31,758 nt of DNA from an uncultured Clostridium sp. (GTDB lineage: Bacteria; Bacillota_A; Clostridia; TANB77; CAG-508): positions 1 to 31,758 of the forward strand of contig CAKNIU010000011.1 of assembly GCA_930980675.1 (NCBI GenBank). Direction: 5' to 3'. The notes beneath the pieces were generated by a model. The model made no database searches, was not told the DNA's origin, and saw only the letters and a list, made by a program, of their open reading frames with translations. Below, in pieces: positions 6,905-15,084 of this stretch. Positions within the stretch are counted from its first letter, which is position 1; every line of letters starts with the position of its first letter. The position numbers and the translations under genes are program-made.

Positions 6905-8608
6905 ATGGATTTCAAATCATATATAGCAGAAGCTATTTCAAAAGTAACAAATATAAATCAAAAAGAAATAAAATCTTTTATTGAAATTCCAAAGGATGAA
7001 GCAAATGGAGATTTTGCTTTTCCTTGTTTTAGGCTTGCAAAAGAACTAAAGCAATCTCCAGTAAACATAGCAAACAATATAAAAGAAAATATTGTGGTAG
7101 ACAAAGATATTATAGATAAAATAGATGTTGTTAGCGGATATTTGAACTTTTACGTATCAAAGACTAACTTAGTAAAAGCTGTTATTTCAAAATTCGATTC
7201 ACAAAAAGAAGATTATGGAAAGTCTAACATAGGTGAAGGAAAAACTGTTATTGTAGAATATTCTTCACCAAATATTGCAAAGCCATTCCATATTGGACAT
7301 TTGAAAACAACTATAATAGGAAATTCACTATATAAGTTATATAAATATTTAGGATTTAATACAATCGGAATTAACCATCTTGGAGACTATGGTACTCAAT
7401 TTGCAAAGCTAATTGAAGGATATAAAAGATGGGGAAGCGAATATGATTTTTCAACAGATTCAATAGATAAGCTTGCAGATATTTATAAAAGAATAAATGC
7501 TTTATGTGAAGATGATGAAAAAGTTTTAGAAGAATGTAGAGAAACATTCAAAAAACTTGAAGATGGAGACCCATATTGTACAGATTTATGGAATAAATTT
7601 AAAGACTTAAGTGTTAAAGAATTTGATAAAATCTATGATTTACTTGGAGTTAAATTTGATTCTACAAAAGGAGAAGCATTCTATTCAGATAAAATGCAAG
7701 AAATTATAGATATACTTGAGAAATCTGGCAAATTAGTAGAATCACAAGGGGCAAAAGTAGTTGACTTAGAAGATGTAGGAATAAATACACCTTGCATAAT
7801 TCAAAAGGCAAATGGTTCTTCAATATATGCTACTCGTGATTTAGCAGCAATTATGTATAGAGCAAGAACATATGATTTTGATAAATGCTTATATGTAGTT
7901 GGGGAAGAACAAAGCTTACACTTTAAACAAGTTTTTGCAGTTGCAAAATATCTTGGATTAGATGAAAAATACACTAATGGTTTGGAACACGTAAGCTATG
8001 GAATGATAAGGCTTCCAGAAGGAAAAATGTCATCAAGAAAAGGAAATTTTGTAAAGGTTGAAGATTTGCTTGATGAAGCAATTTCTAAGTCAAAAGAAAT
8101 TATACAAGACAGAGATATAGAAAACAAAGATTTAGTTGCAAAACAGGTCGGCGTTGGTGCAGTTATTTTTGAAGATTTGGCTGAGTCTAGAACTAAAAAT
8201 CAAGTGTTTGACTTGAAAGAAGCTTTAAATTTTAATGGCGAAACAGGTCCATATATTCAATATATGACAGTAAGAACTAACAGCGTACTTGAAAAGGCAG
8301 GCTACATACCTGATTCAAGTAAATTAGATTTAAGTAAAATCACAGATGAAAGTAGTATTAAATTACTAAAACTTATTGAGAGTTTTGAAAATATCTTATT
8401 AGATGCAATGAATAAAAACGAACCATCAATTATTTCTAGATACTTAATTGATGTGGCACAAGAATTTTCTACATTTTATAATTCTAATAAAATATTATGT
8501 GACAATAAAGATGAACAAGATGCTAGATTATACGTAACATATATGACAAAAATTGTTTTAACAAATGGACTAGGTTTACTTGGAATAGAAGTACCAGAAA
8601 AGATGTAA
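6905..8608 (+). CDS. argS: Arginyl-tRNA synthetase
   Basis: The start is ATG 6905 behind GAGGG; an earlier frame start at 6893 would lie inside hepT. The 567-residue class I synthetase charges tRNA-Arg. It shows the N-terminal Add1-like domain, the HIGH motif in SSPNIAKPFHIGHLKTT (about residues 119-135), the KMSSRKG loop near 380, and the C-terminal DALR anticodon-binding domain ending GLGLLGIEVPEKM. The length is normal. It follows hepT with a one-base gap, so at least part of its expression may come from the mntA promoter. A separate promoter inside hepT cannot be excluded. Confidence 0.97.
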   Translation: MDFKSYIAEAISKVTNINQKEIKSFIEIPKDEANGDFAFPCFRLAKELKQSPVNIANNIKENIVVDKDIIDKIDVVSGYLNFYVSKTNLVKAVISKFDSQKEDYGKSNIGEGKTVIVEYSSPNIAKPFHIGHLKTTIIGNSLYKLYKYLGFNTIGINHLGDYGTQFAKLIEGYKRWGSEYDFSTDSIDKLADIYKRINALCEDDEKVLEECRETFKKLEDGDPYCTDLWNKFKDLSVKEFDKIYDLLGVKFDSTKGEAFYSDKMQEIIDILEKSGKLVESQGAKVVDLEDVGINTPCIIQKANGSSIYATRDLAAIMYRARTYDFDKCLYVVGEEQSLHFKQVFAVAKYLGLDEKYTNGLEHVSYGMIRLPEGKMSSRKGNFVKVEDLLDEAISKSKEIIQDRDIENKDLVAKQVGVGAVIFEDLAESRTKNQVFDLKEALNFNGETGPYIQYMTVRTNSVLEKAGYIPDSSKLDLSKITDESSIKLLKLIESFENILLDAMNKNEPSIISRYLIDVAQEFSTFYNSNKILCDNKDEQDARLYVTYMTKIVLTNGLGLLGIEVPEKM

Positions 8609-8644
8609 ACTCTTAATGAATGAAATATGCAAATTTTTTGTGTA

Positions 8645-8672
8645 TGGCTCCTCGTGTTGGACTCGAACTAAT
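8645..8672 (-). other. tRNA 3'-end remnant (pseudo-tRNA fragment)
   Basis: Read on the minus strand this holds TTCGAGT (a canonical T loop), CCAAC, ACGAGGA, a G discriminator and CCA: the T arm and acceptor 3' strand of a tRNA. The T-stem partner ATTAG mispairs at two places and no D or anticodon arm follows upstream. G73 and the acceptor sequence are closest to tRNA-Asn patterns, which is a guess. It may be a relic of integration at a tRNA gene. The rest of 8609-8743 shows no gene. Confidence 0.5.
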
Positions 8673-8743
8673 GAAATAAAAAGTGCAAATAAAATTTATA
8701 AACGTGTAATGAAGATTAAATAAACTGAAAGGTAAATGAATTA

Positions 8744-9208
8744 ATGATAAAAGTAATGTTTATATCAAGTATGGGTGGACATTTAAGCGAATTACAAAAA
8801 CTTGATTTTAAAAAATATGATTATTCGATAGTAACAGAAAAAACTGAATCTGATAAAGATTTGACTGAAAAATATCCGGGCAAAGTTCATTACTTAGCTT
8901 ATGGTACAAGAAAAACGCCTATAAGATACTTTTTCATATTATTATTTAACTTTTTTAAAAGTTTATATTTATATTTCAAACTTCATCCAAAAGTTGTTGT
9001 AACAACTGGAACTCATACAGCTGTTGCTATGTGCTATATTGCAAGACTTTTTGGTAGTAAAGTAATTTGGATTGAGACCTTTGCAAATAGAAACTCAAAA
9101 ACTCTAGCTGGAAGACTAGTTTATCCAATCGCAAATACTTTTGTGGTACAATGGGAAGAAATGAAAAAACTTTATCCAAAAGCAGTTTGTTGGGGGTGGA
9201 TTTATTGA
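8744..9208 (+). CDS. Alg14-like glycosyltransferase subunit (PssD/EpsE type)
   Basis: A 154-residue protein starting MIKVMFISSMGGHLSELQKL, the Rossmann start with GGH loop of Alg14-like proteins. A hydrophobic segment YFFILLFNFFKSLYLYF lies near residues 65-82. VVVTTGTHTAVAMCYIARLF and KVIWIETFANRNSKTLAGRL complete the acceptor-side domain. In bacteria this half anchors at the membrane and pairs with an Alg13-like half to add a sugar to a lipid-linked precursor of capsule or exopolysaccharide. The partner is the next gene, overlapping by four bases. The sugar is unknown. Confidence 0.85.
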   Translation: MIKVMFISSMGGHLSELQKLDFKKYDYSIVTEKTESDKDLTEKYPGKVHYLAYGTRKTPIRYFFILLFNFFKSLYLYFKLHPKVVVTTGTHTAVAMCYIARLFGSKVIWIETFANRNSKTLAGRLVYPIANTFVVQWEEMKKLYPKAVCWGWIY

Positions 9209-9687
9209 TTTTCGTAACACTAGGAACTCAAGATAAACATTTTCCAAGGCTTTTAGAAGCAGTAGAGAAATTAAACTTAAATGAAAAAATAGTTGCTCAA
9301 ACTGGAAGCACAGATTTTCAATCAGATAAAATGGAAATACACAAATTTTTATCGCAAGATGAGTTTAATAAATACATGAAAGAGGCAAGAATAGTTATAA
9401 CACACGCTGGAGTTGGAACTATAATTTATGGACTTAACATACATAAAACTATGATAGTTGCCCCAAGATTAAAAAAATATGGGGAGCACGTAAACGACCA
9501 TCAGCTTCAAATATTAGAAACATTTTCGAAAGATGGGTATATAATACCATTAGAAGACTTTTCTAAACTAAACGAAAAAATAGAAGAAGCAAGCAATTTT
9601 AAACCTAAGGAATTTGTAAGTAATAATGCAAATTTTGTAAAACATTTAGATGATGAAATTATTAGGCTGACTACTAAAAATAAGTAG
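9205..9687 (+). CDS. Alg13-like glycosyltransferase subunit (PssE/EpsF type)
   Basis: I choose TTG 9205, which sits five bases after GGGGGTGG (9192-9199) and overlaps the Alg14-like stop as TTGA. The frame extends upstream to 9151, but that part lies inside the previous gene and is unlike the family. The 160-residue product begins (M)IFVTLGTQDKHFPRLLEAVE and contains ARIVITHAGVGTIIYGL, the GT28 C-terminal donor-binding motif (H-A-G-x-G-T/S). It supplies the UDP-sugar-binding half of the two-part enzyme. The non-ATG start and overlap suggest coupled translation for equal amounts. Confidence 0.87.
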   Translation: MIFVTLGTQDKHFPRLLEAVEKLNLNEKIVAQTGSTDFQSDKMEIHKFLSQDEFNKYMKEARIVITHAGVGTIIYGLNIHKTMIVAPRLKKYGEHVNDHQLQILETFSKDGYIIPLEDFSKLNEKIEEASNFKPKEFVSNNANFVKHLDDEIIRLTTKNK

Positions 9688-9801
9688 TCACAAAAATAAA
9701 TTTAGAAAGCATCATAATTATAGAAATAATGAATTTCATTACAAACATACAGCAACTAAATAGAAATACTAGAAATTTTCTTATTTTAACAAAGGAGCAA
9801 A

Positions 9802-11253
9802 ATGAACCAGAAAAAACAATTAATGAAAAATACAATAATAATTGCAATAGGAAAATTGAGTACACAAATAATTTCATATTTGCTATTACCTTTATACACA
9901 TCACAGCTTGACCCATCAGAATATGGTAATTATGATTTTATATGTACTCTATCAATTTTCTTATGCCCAATAATCACTTTATTAATGGAAGAATCTATGT
10001 TTAGATATCTAATTGATGCAGATAGTAAAGTGCAAAGAAAGAAAATTATTACGCAAACAATAATTTATACTTTCTTTGGAACTGTCTTATTTACAATTAT
10101 TGCTGCATTAATTATGGGCTTTGGAACTGATTATACTCCTATGTATATTACAGCAATTATTACATTTGTAATATCAAATATACTCATAGGACTAAGCAAT
10201 GCATTATCAAGAGGACTTGGCAAAATTAAGCTATATTCCGTGTCAAACTTTATATTAGGAATATCTACAATCATACTTAATATTGTATTTATATTATCAC
10301 TTAATGCTGGTGCAGAAGGCTTACTATGGGCAAACACCATAGCCAACGCTTTTACGGCAATTGTTATACTGGGTATTTTAAAACTTCCAAAATATATTGG
10401 AAAAATCGACAAACCTTTAATGAAGGATATGATAAAATATTCAATACCATTAGTACCAAACAGTATCTCATGGAGCATTATCAATATGTCCGACAGAATA
10501 ATACTAACACAAATGGTTAGTTCAGCTGCTAATGGTATATATGCTATGGCTAACAAGTTCCCAAATATAATAAATGTTCTTTATGGATATTTTTATACAG
10601 CATGGAAAGAATCAGCTGCCAAAATAGTAAAAGAAGACAACAAAAATCAATACTATAATAGCATATATCACGATGCTAAAAGATTCCTATATGCAGTGAC
10701 AATATGTTTAATTGCAGTTATGCCATTTGCATTTCCTATTTTTATTAATGAAGCATATGACGAAGCATATGTTTATATACCAATTGTTATGATTGCAACA
10801 TATTATTCAAATTTATCTAGCTTTTATGGCGGTATATTTTCAGCATATAAAGATACAAAAATAATGGGAACAACCACAATAGTTGCAGCAGTTATAAATT
10901 TGGTAATCGATTTACTATTGGTTAATTCGTTAAAAATATACGCAGCTTGTTTTTCAACATTAATCGCAAACCTTATTGTATATTTTTACAGAAAAAAGAA
11001 ATTGAAAAAATATTTAAAATTAAAAGAATTAAAATGGCAAGGACCAATGCTTTTTCTAGCAATAATTTGCTTAGCTTATTATGCTAAATATATACCGGAG
11101 GTAGGTAATAATCCAGTTCTTTTATGGACAATTAATGTAATATCACTTGTAATTGCAGTCCTTTATAGCTTACTAAATAACTGGAAGTTTATAAAGGGAA
11201 TAATAAACACAATAAAAGGAAAATTCAATAGAAAAGATATTAAAGAAAATTAA
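9802..11253 (+). CDS. Polysaccharide flippase (Wzx-like, MOP superfamily)
   Basis: A 483-residue protein with about 12-14 hydrophobic segments throughout and a lysine-rich tail ending KGKFNRKDIKEN. The N-terminus, MNQKKQLMKNTIIIAIGKLS then TQIISYLLLPLYTSQLDPSE, is typical of O-antigen or teichoic-type flippases that move undecaprenyl-linked sugars across the membrane. AAAGGAG precedes the ATG. It follows the Alg14/Alg13 pair, which fits a small surface-glycan cassette, though no polymerase or further transferases are present. The gap at 9688-9801 shows no gene. Confidence 0.88.
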   Translation: MNQKKQLMKNTIIIAIGKLSTQIISYLLLPLYTSQLDPSEYGNYDFICTLSIFLCPIITLLMEESMFRYLIDADSKVQRKKIITQTIIYTFFGTVLFTIIAALIMGFGTDYTPMYITAIITFVISNILIGLSNALSRGLGKIKLYSVSNFILGISTIILNIVFILSLNAGAEGLLWANTIANAFTAIVILGILKLPKYIGKIDKPLMKDMIKYSIPLVPNSISWSIINMSDRIILTQMVSSAANGIYAMANKFPNIINVLYGYFYTAWKESAAKIVKEDNKNQYYNSIYHDAKRFLYAVTICLIAVMPFAFPIFINEAYDEAYVYIPIVMIATYYSNLSSFYGGIFSAYKDTKIMGTTTIVAAVINLVIDLLLVNSLKIYAACFSTLIANLIVYFYRKKKLKKYLKLKELKWQGPMLFLAIICLAYYAKYIPEVGNNPVLLWTINVISLVIAVLYSLLNNWKFIKGIINTIKGKFNRKDIKEN

Positions 11254-11362
11254 TATTATAGACAAATGTTTATCAAGAAAACACTTTACTTGAGCGCATA
11301 AAATAATTATCAAAGAATAAAAAACAATATAAATGCAGAAATTGAAAGGAATATATTTTAGT

Positions 11363-12211
11363 ATGCAAAAAAGTAAAATAACAAAAAATGAAACAAATAC
11401 TTCAGACACAAACGAATCAAACAAGATATCTAAAAAAGTTAAAAAAGGTATTTTTGGTTATTCATTTTGGCAAATACTTGAATATTTTATAGTATATAGT
11501 ATTTTGGGATATGTAATTGAAACACTATACGGATTGCTTACAAAAGGAGTTATTGAAAGTAGACAAAGTATGCTATATGGTCCATTTTGCTGTATTTATG
11601 GGTTAGGAGCAATTTGCTTACTTTGTATACCTAAATCAGCAAAGAAAAATAATTGGACTCTATTTATTGCCGGGTTTATAATAGGTTCTGTAGTTGAATA
11701 TGTTGTAAGCTGGGTTGGAGAAGTAATTTTCAATATTAAATGGTGGGATTATTCGAATTTTCCACTAAATATCAATGGTAGAGTATGCGTTTACTTTTCA
11801 ATATTTTGGGGTATTTTGACTATTTGCCTTAATAAGGTAATTAACCCGACAGTCGATAAAGTATTAGGAAAGATTCCGATAAAAGTATTACATGTATTAA
11901 CAGTAATTATTATGGTATTTATGGCATTTGATTTTATAATTTCGAGTTTTGCATTGAAAATGTTTGAAACAAGATTAATATATAACTATAATTTAGAAGT
12001 ACAAGGTGCAGAAGATTATTATGAAAAATACCTAGACATTTACCAGAATAATCCTGGGCTAAAAGAATTTGTAGATAAAGTTTTCTCAGATGAAAAAATG
12101 CTAAAAACATTCCCAAATATCAAATTTACACTTCAGGATGGAAGTATTTTATTAGTTAAAGATATTTTGACAGATATTAAACCTTATTATATTAAAGTTT
12201 TTGATGTTTAA
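11363..12211 (+). CDS. CmpB-type putative ABC transporter permease family membrane protein
   Basis: I prefer ATG 11363, about 12 bases after AAAGGA (11345-11350); ATG 11333 is possible but has no RBS. The product of about 282 residues opens with a charged cytosolic stretch. It then has several membrane segments, with VYSILGYVIETLYGLLTKGV and SRQSMLYGPFCCIYGLGAIC matching the family named putative ABC transporter type IV (PF06541). About five membrane helices are visible, followed by a soluble C-terminal end of about 80 residues. No ATPase is adjacent and the function of the family is not established. Confidence 0.7.
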   Translation: MQKSKITKNETNTSDTNESNKISKKVKKGIFGYSFWQILEYFIVYSILGYVIETLYGLLTKGVIESRQSMLYGPFCCIYGLGAICLLCIPKSAKKNNWTLFIAGFIIGSVVEYVVSWVGEVIFNIKWWDYSNFPLNINGRVCVYFSIFWGILTICLNKVINPTVDKVLGKIPIKVLHVLTVIIMVFMAFDFIISSFALKMFETRLIYNYNLEVQGAEDYYEKYLDIYQNNPGLKEFVDKVFSDEKMLKTFPNIKFTLQDGSILLVKDILTDIKPYYIKVFDV

Positions 12212-12260
12212 AAAGCCACATATATTGTAGCCATATAATAATATAAATTAAATTTACAGA

Positions 12261-12297
12261 AAGGAGCGTACGCGTATAAAAGCGTGCAAAATTAATT
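12261..12297 (+). promoter_or_regulatory. glmM ribosome binding site separated from the start by a hairpin
   Basis: AAGGAG lies at 12261-12266, 31 bases before the glmM ATG, too far for normal use. Between them GTACGC (12268-12273) pairs with GCGTGC (12282-12287), one G-T pair, around an 8-base loop. Folding removes 20 bases and leaves an effective spacing of 11. No closer RBS is visible and a TAA at 12277 blocks an earlier in-frame start. Confidence 0.5.
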
Positions 12298-13659
12298 ATG
12301 AAATATTTTGGAACAGACGGAATTAGAAGAATTGCAAATACAGAGCTAACACCAGAGTTAGTTTACAAAGTTGCAAAAGCAGGAGCATATGTTTTATCAA
12401 AACATACAAATCATACTCCAACAATTTTAATTGGAAGGGATACAAGAATATCTGGTACACTTATTGAAAGTGCAATGACAGCTGGCTTTTTAAGCTATGG
12501 AGCAAATGTTAAATTAGTTGGAGTTATACCAACACCGGGAATTGCATATTTAACTAAAAAATTAAAAGCAGATGCAAGTGTTGTTATTTCAGCATCTCAC
12601 AATACTTATGAATTCAATGGAGTTAAATATTTTAGTAATAAAGGAATGAAAATTCCAGATAGTTTAGAAGAAGAAATCGAAGAAGTCCTTGATTCAGATA
12701 AAATTTTTGAATTAATTGCTGAAAGTAATAAAATAGGTGTATCTGAAAATAGGGAAGACTTATTAGATGAATATTTGTATTTTTTCAGAAAAACATTTGA
12801 AGATGATTTTGAAAAACTAGATAAGGATGATTTTACAGTTGCAATAGATACAGCAAATGGAGCTACTTCAGTTATTGCAGATAAAGTATATACAGCACTT
12901 GGTATAAAGCACTACATACTAAATAACACTCCAAACGGAACAAATATAAACGAAAATTGCGGTTCAACACATTTAGATATGCTTAAAAAGTTTGTTGTAG
13001 CAAATAAATGTAATTTGGGTATTGCATATGATGGCGATGGAGATAGATGCTTAGCAGTAGATGAAAACGGAAATGAAATTGATGGCGATATTATAATGGC
13101 AATAGTTGCAAATAAGATGAAAAAAGAAGGTAAGCTTGCAAAAGATACTATTGTCGCAACTGTTATGAGCAATCTTGGAATGAAAAAATACTGTGAGCAA
13201 AATAATATAAATTTTGTAGCAACAAAAGTAGGGGATAGGTATGTACTAGAAAATATGCTTCAAAATGGATACAATCTTGGAGGAGAACAATCAGGACATA
13301 TAATATTCTTAGATTACAACCCAACTGGAGATGGTATTTTAACATCATTAATGCTTTTAAAAGTTGCTCTAAGTGAGAAAAAGAGTATATCAGAGCTTGC
13401 AAAAATAATAAAAATTTATCCACAAGTTTTGATAAATGCAAAAGTAGCATCAGATAAAAAATATGATTTTGACAAAAATCCTGAAATAAAAGAAAAAATG
13501 GCTGAACTTGAAAAAGAATTTTCAGGTAACGGTAGAGTTTTAATAAGAGCATCAGGAACAGAACCTCTTGTTAGAGTAATGATAGAGGGAGAAGACCAAG
13601 AATACATTACTAAAAAAGCTAAAGAATTAGCTGACTTTATTGAAGAAAAGTTGAAATAA
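12298..13659 (+). CDS. glmM: Phosphoglucosamine mutase
   Basis: A 453-residue phosphohexomutase that converts glucosamine 6-phosphate to glucosamine 1-phosphate for UDP-GlcNAc and peptidoglycan. It starts MKYFGTDGIRR. The phosphoserine loop is VVISASHNTYEFNGVK (serine near residue 102; the common SASHNP has T here). The Mg loop is DGDGDRCLAV, the sugar-binding loop GGEQSGHI, and the phosphate-binding loop RASGTEPLVRVMIEG near the end. The length is normal. Its start region carries an unusual structured RBS spacer. Confidence 0.96.
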   Translation: MKYFGTDGIRRIANTELTPELVYKVAKAGAYVLSKHTNHTPTILIGRDTRISGTLIESAMTAGFLSYGANVKLVGVIPTPGIAYLTKKLKADASVVISASHNTYEFNGVKYFSNKGMKIPDSLEEEIEEVLDSDKIFELIAESNKIGVSENREDLLDEYLYFFRKTFEDDFEKLDKDDFTVAIDTANGATSVIADKVYTALGIKHYILNNTPNGTNINENCGSTHLDMLKKFVVANKCNLGIAYDGDGDRCLAVDENGNEIDGDIIMAIVANKMKKEGKLAKDTIVATVMSNLGMKKYCEQNNINFVATKVGDRYVLENMLQNGYNLGGEQSGHIIFLDYNPTGDGILTSLMLLKVALSEKKSISELAKIIKIYPQVLINAKVASDKKYDFDKNPEIKEKMAELEKEFSGNGRVLIRASGTEPLVRVMIEGEDQEYITKKAKELADFIEEKLK

Positions 13660-13687
13660 ATGTTACACTTCACTGATTAATTTCTTC

Positions 13688-13851
13688 AACAACGCTCCAA
13701 TATACATTTCTCCGCATTTACTTCGAGGTTTCGCTATCCGCGAAAACTCTCGCACGCTCCGACTGCGCTTCTAGGCTAAAGACTTATGTATATCGCGCCC
13801 TCAGTCAGCTCCGCTCGCTAAAAGCTCCGAAACATATATTGGAGCGTTGTT
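13688..13851. repeat. 164-bp GC-richer element with 17-bp perfect terminal inverted repeats
   Basis: AACAACGCTCCAATATA at 13688-13704 is repeated inverted as TATATTGGAGCGTTGTT at 13835-13851. The interior is much richer in GC than its surroundings, has smaller inverted repeats (for example TTTCGC near CGCGAAA) and no credible ORF. It fills most of the 317-base gap after glmM. It may be a MITE-like or REP-like element, or a complex terminator. No target duplication was identified. Confidence 0.65.
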
Positions 13852-13915
13852 AATAAACTATTTGTGAATTGTAACGCTGTAACACAATTGTAACAAAAAC
13901 TTAATATAAATAGTA

Positions 13916-13944
13916 TTGAAAAACGAGTAAGAATATTATATTAT
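13916..13944 (+). promoter_or_regulatory. Putative promoter of the small membrane protein
   Basis: TTGAAA at 13916-13921, a 17-base spacer and TATTAT at 13939-13944. Three copies of TGTAAC lie just upstream (13870-13875, 13878-13883, 13889-13894). Confidence 0.45.
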
Positions 13945-13976
13945 TAAAGTAAATTAAAACAAAGGAGGAAGTATTT

Positions 13977-14372
13977 ATGCCAATAATTAATTTTACAAAT
14001 CCAATACATGTTGTAGTAGCACTTGTTTTAGTTCTTTTATGTGCTTTTTTAGCACAACAATACAAGAAAAATACAATTCCATGTATAGTACTATTAGTCT
14101 TTTTGGCAATATTAGTAGGACACACAATTGAATTATCAGCAGTAAGCAATGCAGCAGATATTATGCCATTCGCTGTATCAATTGCAGTTGATGAAATATT
14201 CATTTTTGTTTCATTCTTGTTCTTCATTTGGCTTGATAGAATTCAAGTTGAAGCAGCTAAGACTACTAAAGACAAAAAAACTAAGTCTGGCAAAAAAGAC
14301 AAAAAGACAGGAAAAGTTGACGATAAAGTTATTGAAGACGATGGCTTAGATGTACTTTGGAAGAAAGTTTAA
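13977..14372 (+). CDS. Small three-helix membrane protein of unknown function
   Basis: A 131-residue protein I do not recognise. Three hydrophobic segments lie near residues 11-28, 35-53 and 64-86; the last ends in FLFFIWLDRIQVE. A lysine-rich tail follows (KTTKDKKTKSGKKDKKTGKV) and then a short acidic end, DDGLDVLWKKV. AAAGGAGG lies about eight bases before the ATG. It is a single-gene unit with its own promoter and terminator. The strong positive charge suggests a cytosolic tail that contacts lipid, RNA or an acidic partner (inference). Confidence 0.75.
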   Translation: MPIINFTNPIHVVVALVLVLLCAFLAQQYKKNTIPCIVLLVFLAILVGHTIELSAVSNAADIMPFAVSIAVDEIFIFVSFLFFIWLDRIQVEAAKTTKDKKTKSGKKDKKTGKVDDKVIEDDGLDVLWKKV

Positions 14373-14418
14373 TGAAAATTATAAATGATTTTCGAAAATC
14401 GCAAGAGTTACTCTTAAG

Positions 14419-14449
14419 AAGAATCCTATAAATTGTAGGGTTCTTTTTT
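14419..14449 (+). terminator. Intrinsic terminator
   Basis: AAGAATCCTA pairs with TAGGGTTCTT (14436-14445, one G-T pair) and is followed by a T tract. Confidence 0.85.
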
Positions 14450-14589
14450 CTTTTTAAATATAGACTGTAAATGATGTGACTAGCTTTAGTTAGTTAAAAG
14501 GTCTTAAAACACATATTGAAACTTTTTTGATATAAAAATTGTAACCAAATGATTTAAAATGACACTAAATAGGTGAAAGGAGAAAAGTT

Positions 14590-15084
14590 ATGCAGAATAT
14601 TGAAGAAATTTATAAAAAATATGCAAAAATCGTATATAAATATGTGTTCTGCCTAACAGGTAATAAAGATATTACAGAAGAGATTGTCCAAGAAACATTT
14701 CTAGTGGCAGTTAAAGATATAAACAAGTTTAGAGGTGATTGCAAAATATCTTCCTGGCTTTGCCAAATAAGTAAATACATATGGTATAAGAGATTAAAAA
14801 AAGAAAAACGATTAAATGAAGTTCCTTTTGATGATTTAAAAAAAGCTATTGAATTTGAAGAAACACTTGATGAAAAACTTTACAAAAAAGAAATGCATTT
14901 TAAAATACTTAAACAAGTGCAAAAATTAGATAAAGATACAAAAGATGTTATGTATTTAAGACTACTAGGAAATTTAAAGTTTAAGGAAATAGCGCAAATA
15001 ATGGGCAAGAGCGTAGATTGGGCTAAGGTAACATTTTTTAGAGGAAAGAAAAAGATAAAGGAGGGCTTAAATGATGAAAAATGA
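14590..15084 (+). CDS. ECF-family RNA polymerase sigma factor
   Basis: A 164-residue sigma-70-like factor. Region 2 covers about residues 8-75 (ITEEIVQETFLVAVKDINKF, then SWLCQISKYIWYKRLKKEKR). Region 4 covers about 100-160 and contains the helix-turn-helix FKEIAQIMGKSVDWAKVTFF. There is no region 1 or 3, as in ECF factors. AAAGGAG lies before the ATG. It overlaps the anti-sigma gene by 14 bases, the usual coupled layout. TTGTAAC at 14539-14545, upstream of its start, could be an ECF -35 element for self-activation (inference). Confidence 0.92.
   Translation: MQNIEEIYKKYAKIVYKYVFCLTGNKDITEEIVQETFLVAVKDINKFRGDCKISSWLCQISKYIWYKRLKKEKRLNEVPFDDLKKAIEFEETLDEKLYKKEMHFKILKQVQKLDKDTKDVMYLRLLGNLKFKEIAQIMGKSVDWAKVTFFRGKKKIKEGLNDEK

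Noticed and set aside
8645..8672. Complete tRNA gene
   Set aside because: Only the 3' part is present, the T stem mispairs and no anticodon arm exists.
9729..9911. A 60-codon frame before the flippase
   Set aside because: It overlaps the true flippase start, which has a good RBS and membrane-protein composition; the short frame has neither.
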